Shown: positions 1 through 5,912, counted from the stretch's first letter. The stretch is 7,423 bases of DNA from CAVPGH01 sp046726955 (GCA_046726955.1 JBKPBQ010000126.1:1-7423), one strand, 5' to 3'. Notes: generated by a model not told the origin, from the letters alone. Numbers and translations are program-made.

Positions 1-1375
1 CCTTCTCGCGCTCGCGTTTCCGCGCCGGTCGTGCCGCGACGACCGCGCGACGCGCGTCGACGACGCCCCAGCCCTGCCGGTCCGCGTCCACGTGGGGAAG
101 CCGCCGCGCGGTCTGGATGACGAGGAGCTTGAGCTGCTGCGGCGTGAGCGTTGGGTTCACCTGCAGCATCTGCGCGGCCAGCGAGGAGACGATGGGCGCC
201 GCGAAGCTGGTGCCGTCGACGTGCTTGTAGGCGCCGGAGATCACGTTGTTGTCGCGCAGCTTGGCCACCACGAGCTGGCGCAGCAGCGACGGCTGGAGGT
301 CCCGCGCGGCGTCCAGCGTGGGATCGACGCCGGGCTGGGCCTCGATCCGCTTCCGCAGCTCGTCGTCCGGCGCCTCCGCGAGCCGGGAGAGAAGGTGCGC
401 CTGCTCGGCGGTGGGCGTGCCGGGCAGGATGGGGGCGGCCACCCAGATGCCGGGGGCGATGACCTCCGGCTTCTGCAGTCCGTCGATCGTGGGGCCGTAG
501 CTCGAGTGGTACATGTCGTAGCCGGCGAAGACGAGTCGGTTCTTGTCGTCGAGGCCGCCGACGGTGAGGACGGAGGGCGCCGACGCCGGGGGGATCACGG
601 GATGGCGGGGGAGGTGGCCGAGGTTTCCCGCCGCCGCGCACACGAGCAGGCCCGCCCGCGTCGCCTCGTCCGCGGCCTGCGAGAGCCGGTCGTCGAGGTA
701 CGAGGCCTCGTAGTCGCCCCCGCAGCTCACGTTGACGATCCGGATCTCGTACCGCCGCCGGTTCGCGATCACCCATTCCAGGCCGCGCCGGATGTCGTCG
801 TGGACGATCCGGCGCGCGCTCCCCACCTTCACGAGCACCAGCCGGGCTTGCGAGGCGACGCCTCGATAGACCCGTCCGGAGAGCCAGCCGTTCCCGCAGG
901 CCACGACCGACGTCATCATCCCGTGCCAGCTCGACTCGTCCGGCCGCTCGAGGTCGGAGCGGGTTGCCTTCGGATCGTTCACGTCCACGTAGCGAAGGAT
1001 CCGGTCGCGGGGGTGCGTGAGGTCGGGGTGGGCGTAGAACCCGGAGTCGAGGAAGGCGACCGTCACCCCGCGGCCGGTGTAGCGCTCGTTGGCGAAGAGG
1101 CGTACGGGGGTGGGGAGGATGGGCGCCCCGCCGCGCGCGAACGCCGGATAGTGGGCCTTGGCCTCGCGATACGCGGAAGCGAAGCGGTCCGCACACTCCG
1201 CGCAGATCCCGGACTCCGGGCGCCACCAGGGGTTGTTGGCGAGGACGACGAGGACGATCTCGGGGTCGAGCTGGTCGACGCGCACGAGCGCGCGCGGGTC
1301 GAGATCCTGCTGGCAGAAGCTGCACTCGACCAGGCTGCCGTCCGGGGACGCGGGACCGTCCAGGGGCTCGCTCAA
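1..1375 (-). CDS. S8 (subtilisin-family) serine peptidase with N-terminal Cys4 module, 3' end cut by window
   Basis: A subtilase that should cleave peptide bonds by an Asp-His-Ser triad. Read from a TTG at 1375-1373, 458 codons are visible and no stop is reached before the left edge. The triad is clear: D110 in VAFLDSG, H151 in HGMMTSVVACGNG, S390 in DGTSFAAP. The oxyanion-hole Asn is N251 in AAAGN, and GWGVVDA near residue 440 marks the usual end of the fold. The TTG is supported by an in-frame TAG five codons upstream, and a later start would delete the cysteines. Residues 18-21 (CSFC) and 58-61 (CAEC) form a probable four-cysteine zinc knuckle. No signal peptide or inhibitor-like propeptide is visible, so a cytoplasmic enzyme is inferred. 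About 60 extra charged residues lie between the APG motif (307-309) and the catalytic Ser. The visible tail is Arg/Lys/Glu-rich. It is divergent from the M24 gene. The S8 call is firm; the substrate is unknown. Confidence 0.93.
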   Translation of the reverse strand, partial: MSEPLDGPASPDGSLVECSFCQQDLDPRALVRVDQLDPEIVLVVLANNPWWRPESGICAECADRFASAYREAKAHYPAFARGGAPILPTPVRLFANERYTGRGVTVAFLDSGFYAHPDLTHPRDRILRYVDVNDPKATRSDLERPDESSWHGMMTSVVACGNGWLSGRVYRGVASQARLVLVKVGSARRIVHDDIRRGLEWVIANRRRYEIRIVNVSCGGDYEASYLDDRLSQAADEATRAGLLVCAAAGNLGHLPRHPVIPPASAPSVLTVGGLDDKNRLVFAGYDMYHSSYGPTIDGLQKPEVIAPGIWVAAPILPGTPTAEQAHLLSRLAEAPDDELRKRIEAQPGVDPTLDAARDLQPSLLRQLVVAKLRDNNVISGAYKHVDGTSFAAPIVSSLAAQMLQVNPTLTPQQLKLLVIQTARRLPHVDADRQGWGVVDARRAVVAARPARKREREK

Positions 1376-1384
1376 GCTGCCCGT

Positions 1385-1390
1385 ATCCTA
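1385..1390 (-). promoter_or_regulatory. Candidate -10 box or Shine-Dalgarno for the S8 peptidase gene
   Basis: On the minus strand this reads TAGGAT, 9 nt before the TTG start. It fits two roles: AGGA as a Shine-Dalgarno core, or TAnnnT as a -10 element of a nearly leaderless transcript. The first three bases are also the in-frame TAG that bounds the reading frame. No convincing -35 was found upstream. The sequence alone does not separate the two readings. Confidence 0.35.
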
Positions 1391-1465
1391 GCGAAACCGC
1401 GTCGCCGGTCGCGCGCCCGCCGGTCGGGACAGTCACGGTTCCGAGGGCGCGCTCCCCGAGGCAGG

Positions 1466-1471
1466 TATAAT
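1466..1471 (+). promoter_or_regulatory. Perfect TATAAT -10 box for the M24 peptidase gene, probably leaderless
   Basis: An exact TATAAT stands in a very GC-rich divergent spacer, with only 8 nt between it and the GTG at 1480. Transcription normally starts about 6-8 nt downstream of a -10 hexamer, which would put the transcript start at or within 1-2 nt of the GTG. No Shine-Dalgarno fits between the box and the start codon. No good -35 lies 16-18 bp upstream, and the TG of an extended -10 is absent. Leaderless expression is inferred from geometry. Confidence 0.6.
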
Positions 1472-1479
1472 CCGCCGCA

Positions 1480-2658
1480 GTGGACATCGCGGCCATCCAG
1501 AAAGCGCTCGCCGAGCAGGGCATCGACGGCTGGCTGCTCTACGACTTCCGCGGCAGCAACCCGATCGCCCGCGCCGTCATCGGGTTCGACGAGAAGCAGA
1601 TCGGCACCCGTCGCTGGTTTTACCTGATCCCGCGCCAGGGCGAGCCGGTGGCGATCCTCCACGCGATCGAGCCCCACGCGCTGAAGGGCGCGCCCGGCCG
1701 TCCGGTGCTCTATCGGTCCTGGCGCGAGCTCGAGGCGCTCCTGAAGGAGCACCTCGCGGGCCGGAAGCGCGTGGCCATGGAGTACTCGCCGGGCGCGGCC
1801 ATCCCCTACGTGGGGCGGGTGGACGCGGGGACGGTGGAGATGGTGCGGGCCGCCGGCCCCGAAGTCGTGAGCTCGGCCGACCTCGTGCAGCTCTTCGAGG
1901 CGCGGTGGACGCCCGAGCAGAAGGCGCTCCACGACCGCGCCGCCGCCGGCTGCGTGCGCGCGAAGGACGAGGCGTTCGCGCTCGTCAAGGAGAGGCTGGC
2001 CTCCGGGACTCCCGTGCGGGAGAGCGAGGTGCAGGCCTTCATCGGCGCGCGGTTCGACGCCTTCGGCCTCTACACGCACCATCCCTGCATCGTGGCCGTG
2101 AACGACCACGCGTCCGATCCGCACTTCGAGACCGCGCCCGGGCCGGGCGACCGCGAGATCGAGCGGAACGACGTCCTCCTCATCGACTTCTGGGCCAAGG
2201 TCGCGAACGACGCCCGCGCCGTCTACTACGACGCGACCTGGATGGCCTACTGCGGCAAGGACGTCCCCGCGCGCGTGCGCGAGGTCTGGGAGGTGGTGAG
2301 CGGCGCGCGCGACGCGGCCATCGCCTTCGTCCAGGACGCGGTGGCCAAGGGCCGGACGATCCATGGCTATGAGGTCGACGACGTCTCGCGCGGCCACGTA
2401 GAGGCGCGCGGCTTCGGGCCGTACTTCCTCCACCGCACCGGCCACTCCATCGGGTACGAGGTCCACGGCAACGGCGTGAACATCGACAACCTGGAGACGC
2501 GCGACCAGCGCCGGATCGTCCCCGGCGTCTGCTTCTCCATCGAGCCCGGGGTCTACCTGCCGGAGTTCGGCGTGCGCAGCGAGATCGACATGTACGTCGG
2601 CGAGGGCCGGGCCGAGGTCACGGGCGACATCCAGCGGGAGCTGCTGCTTCTCGCCTAG
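1480..2658 (+). CDS. M24-family metallopeptidase (Xaa-Pro aminopeptidase/dipeptidase type)
   Basis: A 392-residue pita-bread-fold peptidase, a family that removes residues next to proline using two divalent metal ions. Residues 1 to about 135 match a creatinase/prolidase-type N-terminal domain; about 145-385 form the catalytic domain. All five metal ligands can be assigned: D236 (LLIDFWAK), D251 (VYYDATW), H322 (RTGHSIG), E355 (FSIEPGVY) and E368 (VRSEIDMY). H210 (NDHASDP) and H329 (EVHG) fit the usual active-site histidines. The first two Asp are 15 residues apart where classical members have 11, so the DFWAK...YYD loop is longer than normal. There is no signal peptide, so it is likely cytoplasmic. 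The GTG start follows from the TATAAT 8 nt upstream and from the complete N-terminal domain. The next gene begins 37 nt after the stop, on the same strand with its own ribosome site, so an operon is likely. The exact substrate (dipeptide or longer) cannot be read. Confidence 0.93.
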   Translation: MDIAAIQKALAEQGIDGWLLYDFRGSNPIARAVIGFDEKQIGTRRWFYLIPRQGEPVAILHAIEPHALKGAPGRPVLYRSWRELEALLKEHLAGRKRVAMEYSPGAAIPYVGRVDAGTVEMVRAAGPEVVSSADLVQLFEARWTPEQKALHDRAAAGCVRAKDEAFALVKERLASGTPVRESEVQAFIGARFDAFGLYTHHPCIVAVNDHASDPHFETAPGPGDREIERNDVLLIDFWAKVANDARAVYYDATWMAYCGKDVPARVREVWEVVSGARDAAIAFVQDAVAKGRTIHGYEVDDVSRGHVEARGFGPYFLHRTGHSIGYEVHGNGVNIDNLETRDQRRIVPGVCFSIEPGVYLPEFGVRSEIDMYVGEGRAEVTGDIQRELLLLA

Positions 2659-2684
2659 GCCGCGCGTCGGCCCTTCCGCAAGCA

Positions 2685-2691
2685 GAGGTGA
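2685..2691 (+). promoter_or_regulatory. Strong Shine-Dalgarno for the serine hydrolase gene
   Basis: GAGGTGA matches the anti-Shine-Dalgarno tail of 16S rRNA over seven bases and ends 4 nt before the ATG at 2696. It fixes that start and shows that this genome uses Shine-Dalgarno-led initiation for an operon-internal gene, in contrast to the upstream M24 gene. Confidence 0.8.
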
Positions 2692-2695
2692 TCCG

Positions 2696-3676
2696 ATGCC
2701 GCGCGCGATCGCATCCCTGGTCGTCCTCCTGTCGGCGCTTCAGGGCGCCGTTTCCATCGCCGCCGCGGAGCGAGCGCCCGTCTCCGCCCTGCAGGAGAAG
2801 ATCGAGTTCCTCACCCGGCACGTGAACGCGGAGTGGGGGATCTACGTGAAGGGCCTCGACACCGGCGAGGAGGTGGCCCTCGACGCGGACACGCCGTTCG
2901 ACACGATGTCCGTCATCAAGATCCCGATCATGGTCGAGGCCTTTCGCCAGGTCGACGCCGGCAAGCTCTCGCTCGCCGACCGCGTGACGATCCAGGAGAG
3001 CGACATGCGGTTCGGCACGGGGATCCTGCGCTCGCTCGACCCCGGGGCGACGGTGACCTTCAAGGACGTGCTCATGCTCATGAACATCGTGAGCGACAAC
3101 ACGGCCACCGACATCGCGTACGCGAAGGTGGGCGGACCCGCCCGGGTCACGGCGGCCATGCGCGAGCTGGGCTTCAAGACGATCGAGTCGCGGATGACGT
3201 CTTTCGAGTGGTTCCGCGCGCTGTCCGCGACCGCGGACTCCTCCTACGCGACGCTCGGTCCGCTCGAGCTCTTCCGCAAGGGCCCGGCGGGCGACGCCGC
3301 GTCGCGCTGGAAGTTCCACACCGAGGCCCGCTTCCCCTACGGACTCTCGTCGGCGCGCGAGATGGGCCAGCTCCTCGAGAGGATCTACCGGAACGAGGTC
3401 GCGTCGAAGGCGTCGTGCGAGCTCATGATCGACATGATGGGAAGGCAGGTCTACTCGACGCGACTTCCCCGCTACCTCGGGGGTTACCGCGTCCCGCACA
3501 AGACCGGCGACTTCCTGCCCTTCATCGGGAACGACGTGGGGTACATCCTCTCCTCGCAGATCCACCTGGTGATCGTCGTCTTCGACCGGAAGCACCGGGG
3601 GGATCCGGTGGCCTTCGAGGACGCGGTCGGCCGGATCGCGGAGGCGGCGAAGACCTTCTTCGAGCTGGCTCGCTAG
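2696..3676 (+). CDS. Exported serine hydrolase of the class A beta-lactamase fold
   Basis: A 326-residue protein with the penicillin-recognising serine hydrolase motifs in class A order: S72-V-I-K75 (SxxK, acylating Ser), S133-D134-N135 (SDN) and K269-T270-G271 (KTG). The S72 to S133 spacing of 61 is close to the 60 of class A enzymes. A hydrophobic N-terminus ending near AAA at 22-24 looks like a Sec signal peptide, so the product is inferred to be periplasmic or secreted. The canonical omega-loop ExxLN is not present. E171 (SFEWFR) lies near the position of Glu166 but lacks its neighbours, and about 135 residues separate SDN from KTG, more than usual. It may be a peptidase, esterase or cell-wall enzyme rather than a drug-resistance beta-lactamase; the motifs do not decide. 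The start is set by the Shine-Dalgarno at 2685. It probably shares a transcript with the M24 gene. Confidence 0.88.
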   Translation: MPRAIASLVVLLSALQGAVSIAAAERAPVSALQEKIEFLTRHVNAEWGIYVKGLDTGEEVALDADTPFDTMSVIKIPIMVEAFRQVDAGKLSLADRVTIQESDMRFGTGILRSLDPGATVTFKDVLMLMNIVSDNTATDIAYAKVGGPARVTAAMRELGFKTIESRMTSFEWFRALSATADSSYATLGPLELFRKGPAGDAASRWKFHTEARFPYGLSSAREMGQLLERIYRNEVASKASCELMIDMMGRQVYSTRLPRYLGGYRVPHKTGDFLPFIGNDVGYILSSQIHLVIVVFDRKHRGDPVAFEDAVGRIAEAAKTFFELAR

Positions 3677-3697
3677 ATTCTCGGGGGAAAAAAAGGA

Positions 3698-3836
3698 GAG
3701 GGGTCGCACCGGGCTGCCGAGACCGTCGTCGCTGGCGCCATGCTCCCTGACCGGCCGACGAAACTCCCTCCAAGCCTCGCCGTACGTTCAGGGGGCCGCT
3801 CGAGCGTCGATCGGCCTCTTTGGCCTGCGACCCCTC
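3698..3836. repeat. Inverted repeat pair bounding a 139-bp segment, MITE-like or structured
   Basis: GAGGGGTCGCA at 3698-3708 and its exact reverse complement TGCGACCCCTC at 3826-3836 enclose 117 bp. Inside are further complementary pairs: CCCTGA (3745-3750) with TCAGGG (3788-3793), and GGCCGA (3753-3758) with TCGGCC (3811-3816). These two inner pairs interleave, so they cannot both join a simple nested stem. An A run directly precedes the left arm. The arrangement suits a small non-autonomous element or a folded RNA. No target-site duplication was identified. Confidence 0.45.
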
Positions 3837-3927
3837 GTCGCCCGCCTATTGGAGCAACCCCGATGCCACAACTGTCGTTCACGCTGGTTCAACGACTTAC
3901 GAGAAGCGCGGCGGGCCAGCCGGGGGG

Positions 3928-3963
3928 AGATGTCCGATTCGCCGCCACGCAGATGTCCGATTC
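3928..3963. repeat. Two tandem copies of a 13-bp direct repeat
   Basis: AGATGTCCGATTC occurs at 3928-3940 and again, identically, at 3951-3963, a 23-bp period with a 10-bp spacer. Closely spaced direct repeats of this kind are typical of multi-site protein binding regions, for example inside the ends of IS21-family insertion sequences. Assignment to an IS end is inference; no transposase gene is in the window. Confidence 0.55.
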
Positions 3964-4003
3964 TGTGTCGTACTGTCGTGCGGCATGTCACGAACGCAGG
4001 CCC

Positions 4004-4057
4004 CACCCGCTGCGGGTGAGCTCGTCCCCGCACGAGTGACCTCGAGTACGGCTCGAG
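4004..4057 (-). terminator. Cluster of three GC hairpins just downstream of the adenosine deaminase gene
   Basis: Three small inverted repeats lie in a row after the deaminase stop (minus strand): CTCGAG/CTCGAG with a 5-nt loop (4041-4057), CTCGT/ACGAG with a 6-nt loop (4021-4036), and CACCCGC/GCGGGTG around one central base (4004-4018). None is followed by a U-tract, so a classical intrinsic terminator is not supported. Tandem GC-rich hairpins in this place could stop or protect transcripts arriving from either convergent gene. Confidence 0.3.
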
Positions 4058-4069
4058 ACTGTCGCCTGG

Positions 4070-5119
4070 CTAGTCTTCGCCGTATCGCGCCGCGAGCGCC
4101 GTCTCGGGTTTGATGAAGGTATAGCGGTCGGCCTCTCGATGCACCGCCTCGACCGCCTCCGGGCCCACCTGCTCCGCGGCGAGGAGCGCCTCCTTGACCT
4201 GGCTCGTGCGCGAGACCGTGCTGTTGTCGCAGCAGAGCGCGACGGGCACCCCCGCGTCCAGGAACGCGCGGAGCGGATGGCGGCTCCCGCGGGCCACCGC
4301 CCCCGTGTGGTAGTTGCTCGAGAGGCAGCACTCGACCGCGATCCTGTCTCGGGCGAGGCGGCGCAGCAGATCGGGATCGCGCGCGGCCGAGCAGCCGTGG
4401 CCGATGCGCGTCACTCCGAGCTCGTCCACCGCCTGCCAGACGTACTCCGCGGGCGCATCCTCCCCCGCGTGCGCCGTCGTCCCCAGACGGCCGAGCCGCG
4501 CGATCTCGTAGGCGCTCGCGAAGAGCCGCGGGGGATTGCCCCGCTCGGGTCCGGCGATGTCGAAGCCCACGACGCCCGTGCGCTCGTGGAGATGCTGGGC
4601 TTCCGCGATGGCCTGCCGCGCCAGGATCTTCGCGATGTGCGGCCCGTGCTGGCGCATGGCGATGACCACGAGCCCGAGCTTCATGTGGGAGTGGCGCTTC
4701 TTCGCCCGGTTCATCCCCGAGAGCGCGGCCCGGATGGACTGGCGGGGCGTGAGGCCCGCGTAGGTGTGGATGACCGGCGAGTAGCGCAGCTCGAGCGTCA
4801 CCACCCCCGCCTCCGCCGCCGCGGCCACGATCGCCTCCGTGACCCGGCTGATGTTCTCGTAGAACTGCGTGATCCAGAGCGGGTAGTGCATCTTGTCGAG
4901 GTAGGCGAGGAGGGTGCCCTCCTCGCTCTCCTGGATCTCCAGCCGGCGGCGCATCTCGTCGAGAGTCTCCACAGGGTTCAGGCGGTTCTGGCGCATGAGC
5001 TCCCACGTCACCTCTGCGGGGATCGAGCCGTCCACGTGCTGGTGCAGCTCGACCTTGGGGAGTGTCCGGAACCGGATCTCGAGATCGGACGGGCTCGAGG
5101 CTTCGCTGGGCGTGGCGAT
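4070..5119 (-). CDS. add: Adenosine deaminase, with no canonical start codon
   Basis: A 349-residue metal-dependent hydrolase that converts adenosine to inosine in purine salvage, if its specificity is typical. Numbered from the proposed start, the zinc and catalytic residues are H26 and H28 (ELHQHVDGS), H217 and E220 (TAHAGE), H241 (RIGHG) and D298 (CCDNSTVSRTS). The Asp-Asn pair in place of the eukaryotic Asp-Asp is, from memory, also found in some bacterial deaminases. The GTG at 5035 cannot be the start because it lies after the HxH motif. The frame is open upstream to a TGA at 5173-5171, yet holds no ATG, GTG or TTG there. A GGAGG at 5131-5127 sits 7 nt before an ATC at 5119, giving an N-terminus MATPSEASSP if ATC initiates. 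An ATG-to-ATC change, a sequence error, or CTG/ACG initiation are alternatives. It is divergent from the DNA glycosylase gene; the product should be cytoplasmic. Another adenosine-deaminase-like specificity remains possible. Confidence 0.9.
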   Translation of the reverse strand: MATPSEASSPSDLEIRFRTLPKVELHQHVDGSIPAEVTWELMRQNRLNPVETLDEMRRRLEIQESEEGTLLAYLDKMHYPLWITQFYENISRVTEAIVAAAAEAGVVTLELRYSPVIHTYAGLTPRQSIRAALSGMNRAKKRHSHMKLGLVVIAMRQHGPHIAKILARQAIAEAQHLHERTGVVGFDIAGPERGNPPRLFASAYEIARLGRLGTTAHAGEDAPAEYVWQAVDELGVTRIGHGCSAARDPDLLRRLARDRIAVECCLSSNYHTGAVARGSRHPLRAFLDAGVPVALCCDNSTVSRTSQVKEALLAAEQVGPEAVEAVHREADRYTFIKPETALAARYGED

Positions 5120-5126
5120 GGCGCGG

Positions 5127-5131
5127 CCTCC
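5127..5131 (-). promoter_or_regulatory. Shine-Dalgarno that indicates the adenosine deaminase start
   Basis: The minus strand reads GGAGG here, followed by 7 nt and then ATC at 5119-5117. Strength and spacing are those of a normal initiation site, which is why ATC is proposed as the start (or as a changed ATG). Confidence 0.6.
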
Positions 5132-5141
5132 GGTGGGCAGG

Positions 5142-5150
5142 AGACTAGCA
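5142..5150 (-). promoter_or_regulatory. Candidate extended -10 promoter for adenosine deaminase
   Basis: The minus strand reads TGCTAGTCT, which fits a TGn extension before a TAnnnT-type -10 hexamer. Transcription would begin about 15 nt before the GGAGG-ATC initiation site, leaving a short leader. No -35 is proposed. The match is weak and rests partly on position within the divergent spacer of about 63 bp. Confidence 0.3.
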
Positions 5151-5182
5151 CGGGACCGTACGGTGGGGCATCATGACGAGCC

Positions 5183-5824
5183 GTGAAACCGCCGGCCGAG
5201 ACGATGCCGAGGTCCCTCACTCCCGCCGACCGTCGTCGCGCGGCGCGCTTCCTGCGCCGGGTCGATCCGGCGATGGCCGCCATCATCGCGAAGGTGGGGA
5301 CGTGCCGCCTCGAGGTCGATCGCCGGCTCGGCCCCTTCGCCTACCTCGTGGCCGCGATCGTCCACCAGCAGATCACGGGCAAGGCCGCAGCCTCGATCTG
5401 CAAGCGTCTCACGACGCTCAACCGGGGCCGGTGGCCGCGGCCGGAGCAGATCGCCGCCGCCTCCGACGAGGCCCTCCGCGCCTGCGGCCTCTCCCGGCAG
5501 AAGATCAGCTATCTGCAGGACCTCGCCGTCCACGCACGGAACGGCCGGTCGCTCCATCGGCTCTCCCGGCTTCCCGACGAGGAGGTGATCGAGGCGCTCA
5601 CCGCCGTCCGGGGCATCGGCCGGTGGACCGCGGAGATGTACCTCATGTTCCGTCTCGGCCGCCCGGACGTCCTGCCCGTGGACGACCTCGGCGTCCGCAA
5701 GGCGATGCAGCTCGCGTATCGCAAGCGCGCCCTCCCCAAGGCGGACTGGATGCGGAAGAAGGCCGAGAGCTGGCGCCCCTGGCGCACGGTCGCCTCCTGG
5801 TACCTCTGGCGGAGCCTCGCCTGA
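5183..5824 (+). CDS. DNA-3-methyladenine glycosylase II-like, HhH-GPD superfamily
   Basis: A base-excision repair glycosylase that should remove alkylated purines such as 3-methyladenine. From the GTG it has 213 residues. HQQIT at 61-65 is the conserved helix of AlkA-type enzymes. The helix-hairpin-helix spans about 137-155 with the GIGRWTAEM turn, and LPVDDLGVR (164-172) supplies the catalytic Asp, D168 by analogy with AlkA Asp238. The C-terminal WRPWRTVASWYLWR (197-210) is typical of this family. The AlkA N-terminal domain is absent, so it is the short single-core form. GTG 5183 gives the longest frame, but the ATG at 5204 (seven codons later) is equally plausible because neither has a good Shine-Dalgarno. 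A CATCAT lies 8 nt before the GTG, the same distance as the TATAAT before the M24 gene, and may be a weak -10. tex follows after 88 nt. Confidence 0.9.
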   Translation: MKPPAETMPRSLTPADRRRAARFLRRVDPAMAAIIAKVGTCRLEVDRRLGPFAYLVAAIVHQQITGKAAASICKRLTTLNRGRWPRPEQIAAASDEALRACGLSRQKISYLQDLAVHARNGRSLHRLSRLPDEEVIEALTAVRGIGRWTAEMYLMFRLGRPDVLPVDDLGVRKAMQLAYRKRALPKADWMRKKAESWRPWRTVASWYLWRSLA

Positions 5825-5876
5825 GCGACCGCGGAGACGGAAGCCTTTGCCCCCGCCCGTCCGAGGTGGCAGCATA

Positions 5877-5899
5877 GGGGCGTTCCGCGAAGGCGCCCC
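5877..5899. other. GC hairpin just upstream of tex
   Basis: GGGGCG at 5877-5882 pairs with CGCCCC at 5894-5899, and TTC with GAA can extend the stem inward across a two-base GG bulge. The hairpin ends 13 nt before the proposed tex TTG and lies 52 nt after the glycosylase stop. Without a U-run it is not a classical terminator. It could be a weak terminator for the glycosylase transcript or a leader structure affecting tex translation. Confidence 0.35.
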
Positions 5900-5912
5900 G
5901 AGAGTCCCGGTC

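Larger units (their letters stand above)
3677..4069. other. Gene-free convergent gap with mobile-element-like repeats
   Basis: About 390 bp between the 3' ends of the serine hydrolase (plus) and adenosine deaminase (minus). Small open frames exist but none has a good ribosome site or a recognisable product. By eye the centre (about 3840-3900 and 3940-3990) is less GC-rich than the flanking genes. It holds a seven-A run (3688-3694), an 11-bp inverted repeat (3698-3836), a hairpin with 6-bp stem (GTCGTT at 3874-3879, AACGAC at 3891-3896), two 13-bp direct repeats (3928-3963) and clustered hairpins (4004-4057). I read it as debris of one or more small mobile elements plus termination structures for the deaminase. 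No transposase fragment could be identified. Confidence 0.5.

Noticed and set aside
92..1627. Plus-strand open frame of 511 codons over the subtilase gene
   Set aside because: It is antisense to a gene with a complete S8 catalytic triad; its product is low-complexity Arg/Gly/Ala/Val with no recognisable domain, and it also runs into the M24 gene out of frame.
1372..2466. Minus-strand open frame of 364 codons over the M24 gene
   Set aside because: It is a mirror of GC-rich codon use in the M24 gene. The protein is His/Arg/Val-rich with no motif, while the plus frame has all five metal ligands.
2696..3676. Calling the serine hydrolase an antibiotic-resistance gene
   Set aside because: The fold motifs alone do not show beta-lactamase activity and the ExxLN motif is missing; no other resistance or mobility gene adjoins it.
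2618..3709. Minus-strand open frame of 363 codons over the serine hydrolase gene
   Set aside because: It is antisense shadow of a gene with SxxK, SDN, KTG and a strong ribosome site; the composition is nonsense-like.
3788..4033. Small minus-strand open frame in the convergent gap
   Set aside because: No ribosome site, no recognisable product, and it spans the direct repeats and hairpins; it is more likely translation of repeat debris than a gene.
3677..4069. Possible tRNA or CRISPR array in the gap
   Set aside because: No GTTCRANYC T-arm with matching acceptor ends was found. Two repeat copies with a 10-bp spacer are too few and too short for a CRISPR array.
4070..5035. Taking the GTG at 5035 as the adenosine deaminase start
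   Set aside because: That start removes both N-terminal zinc ligands (HxH) and the conserved LPKVEL strand, which are present in frame immediately upstream.
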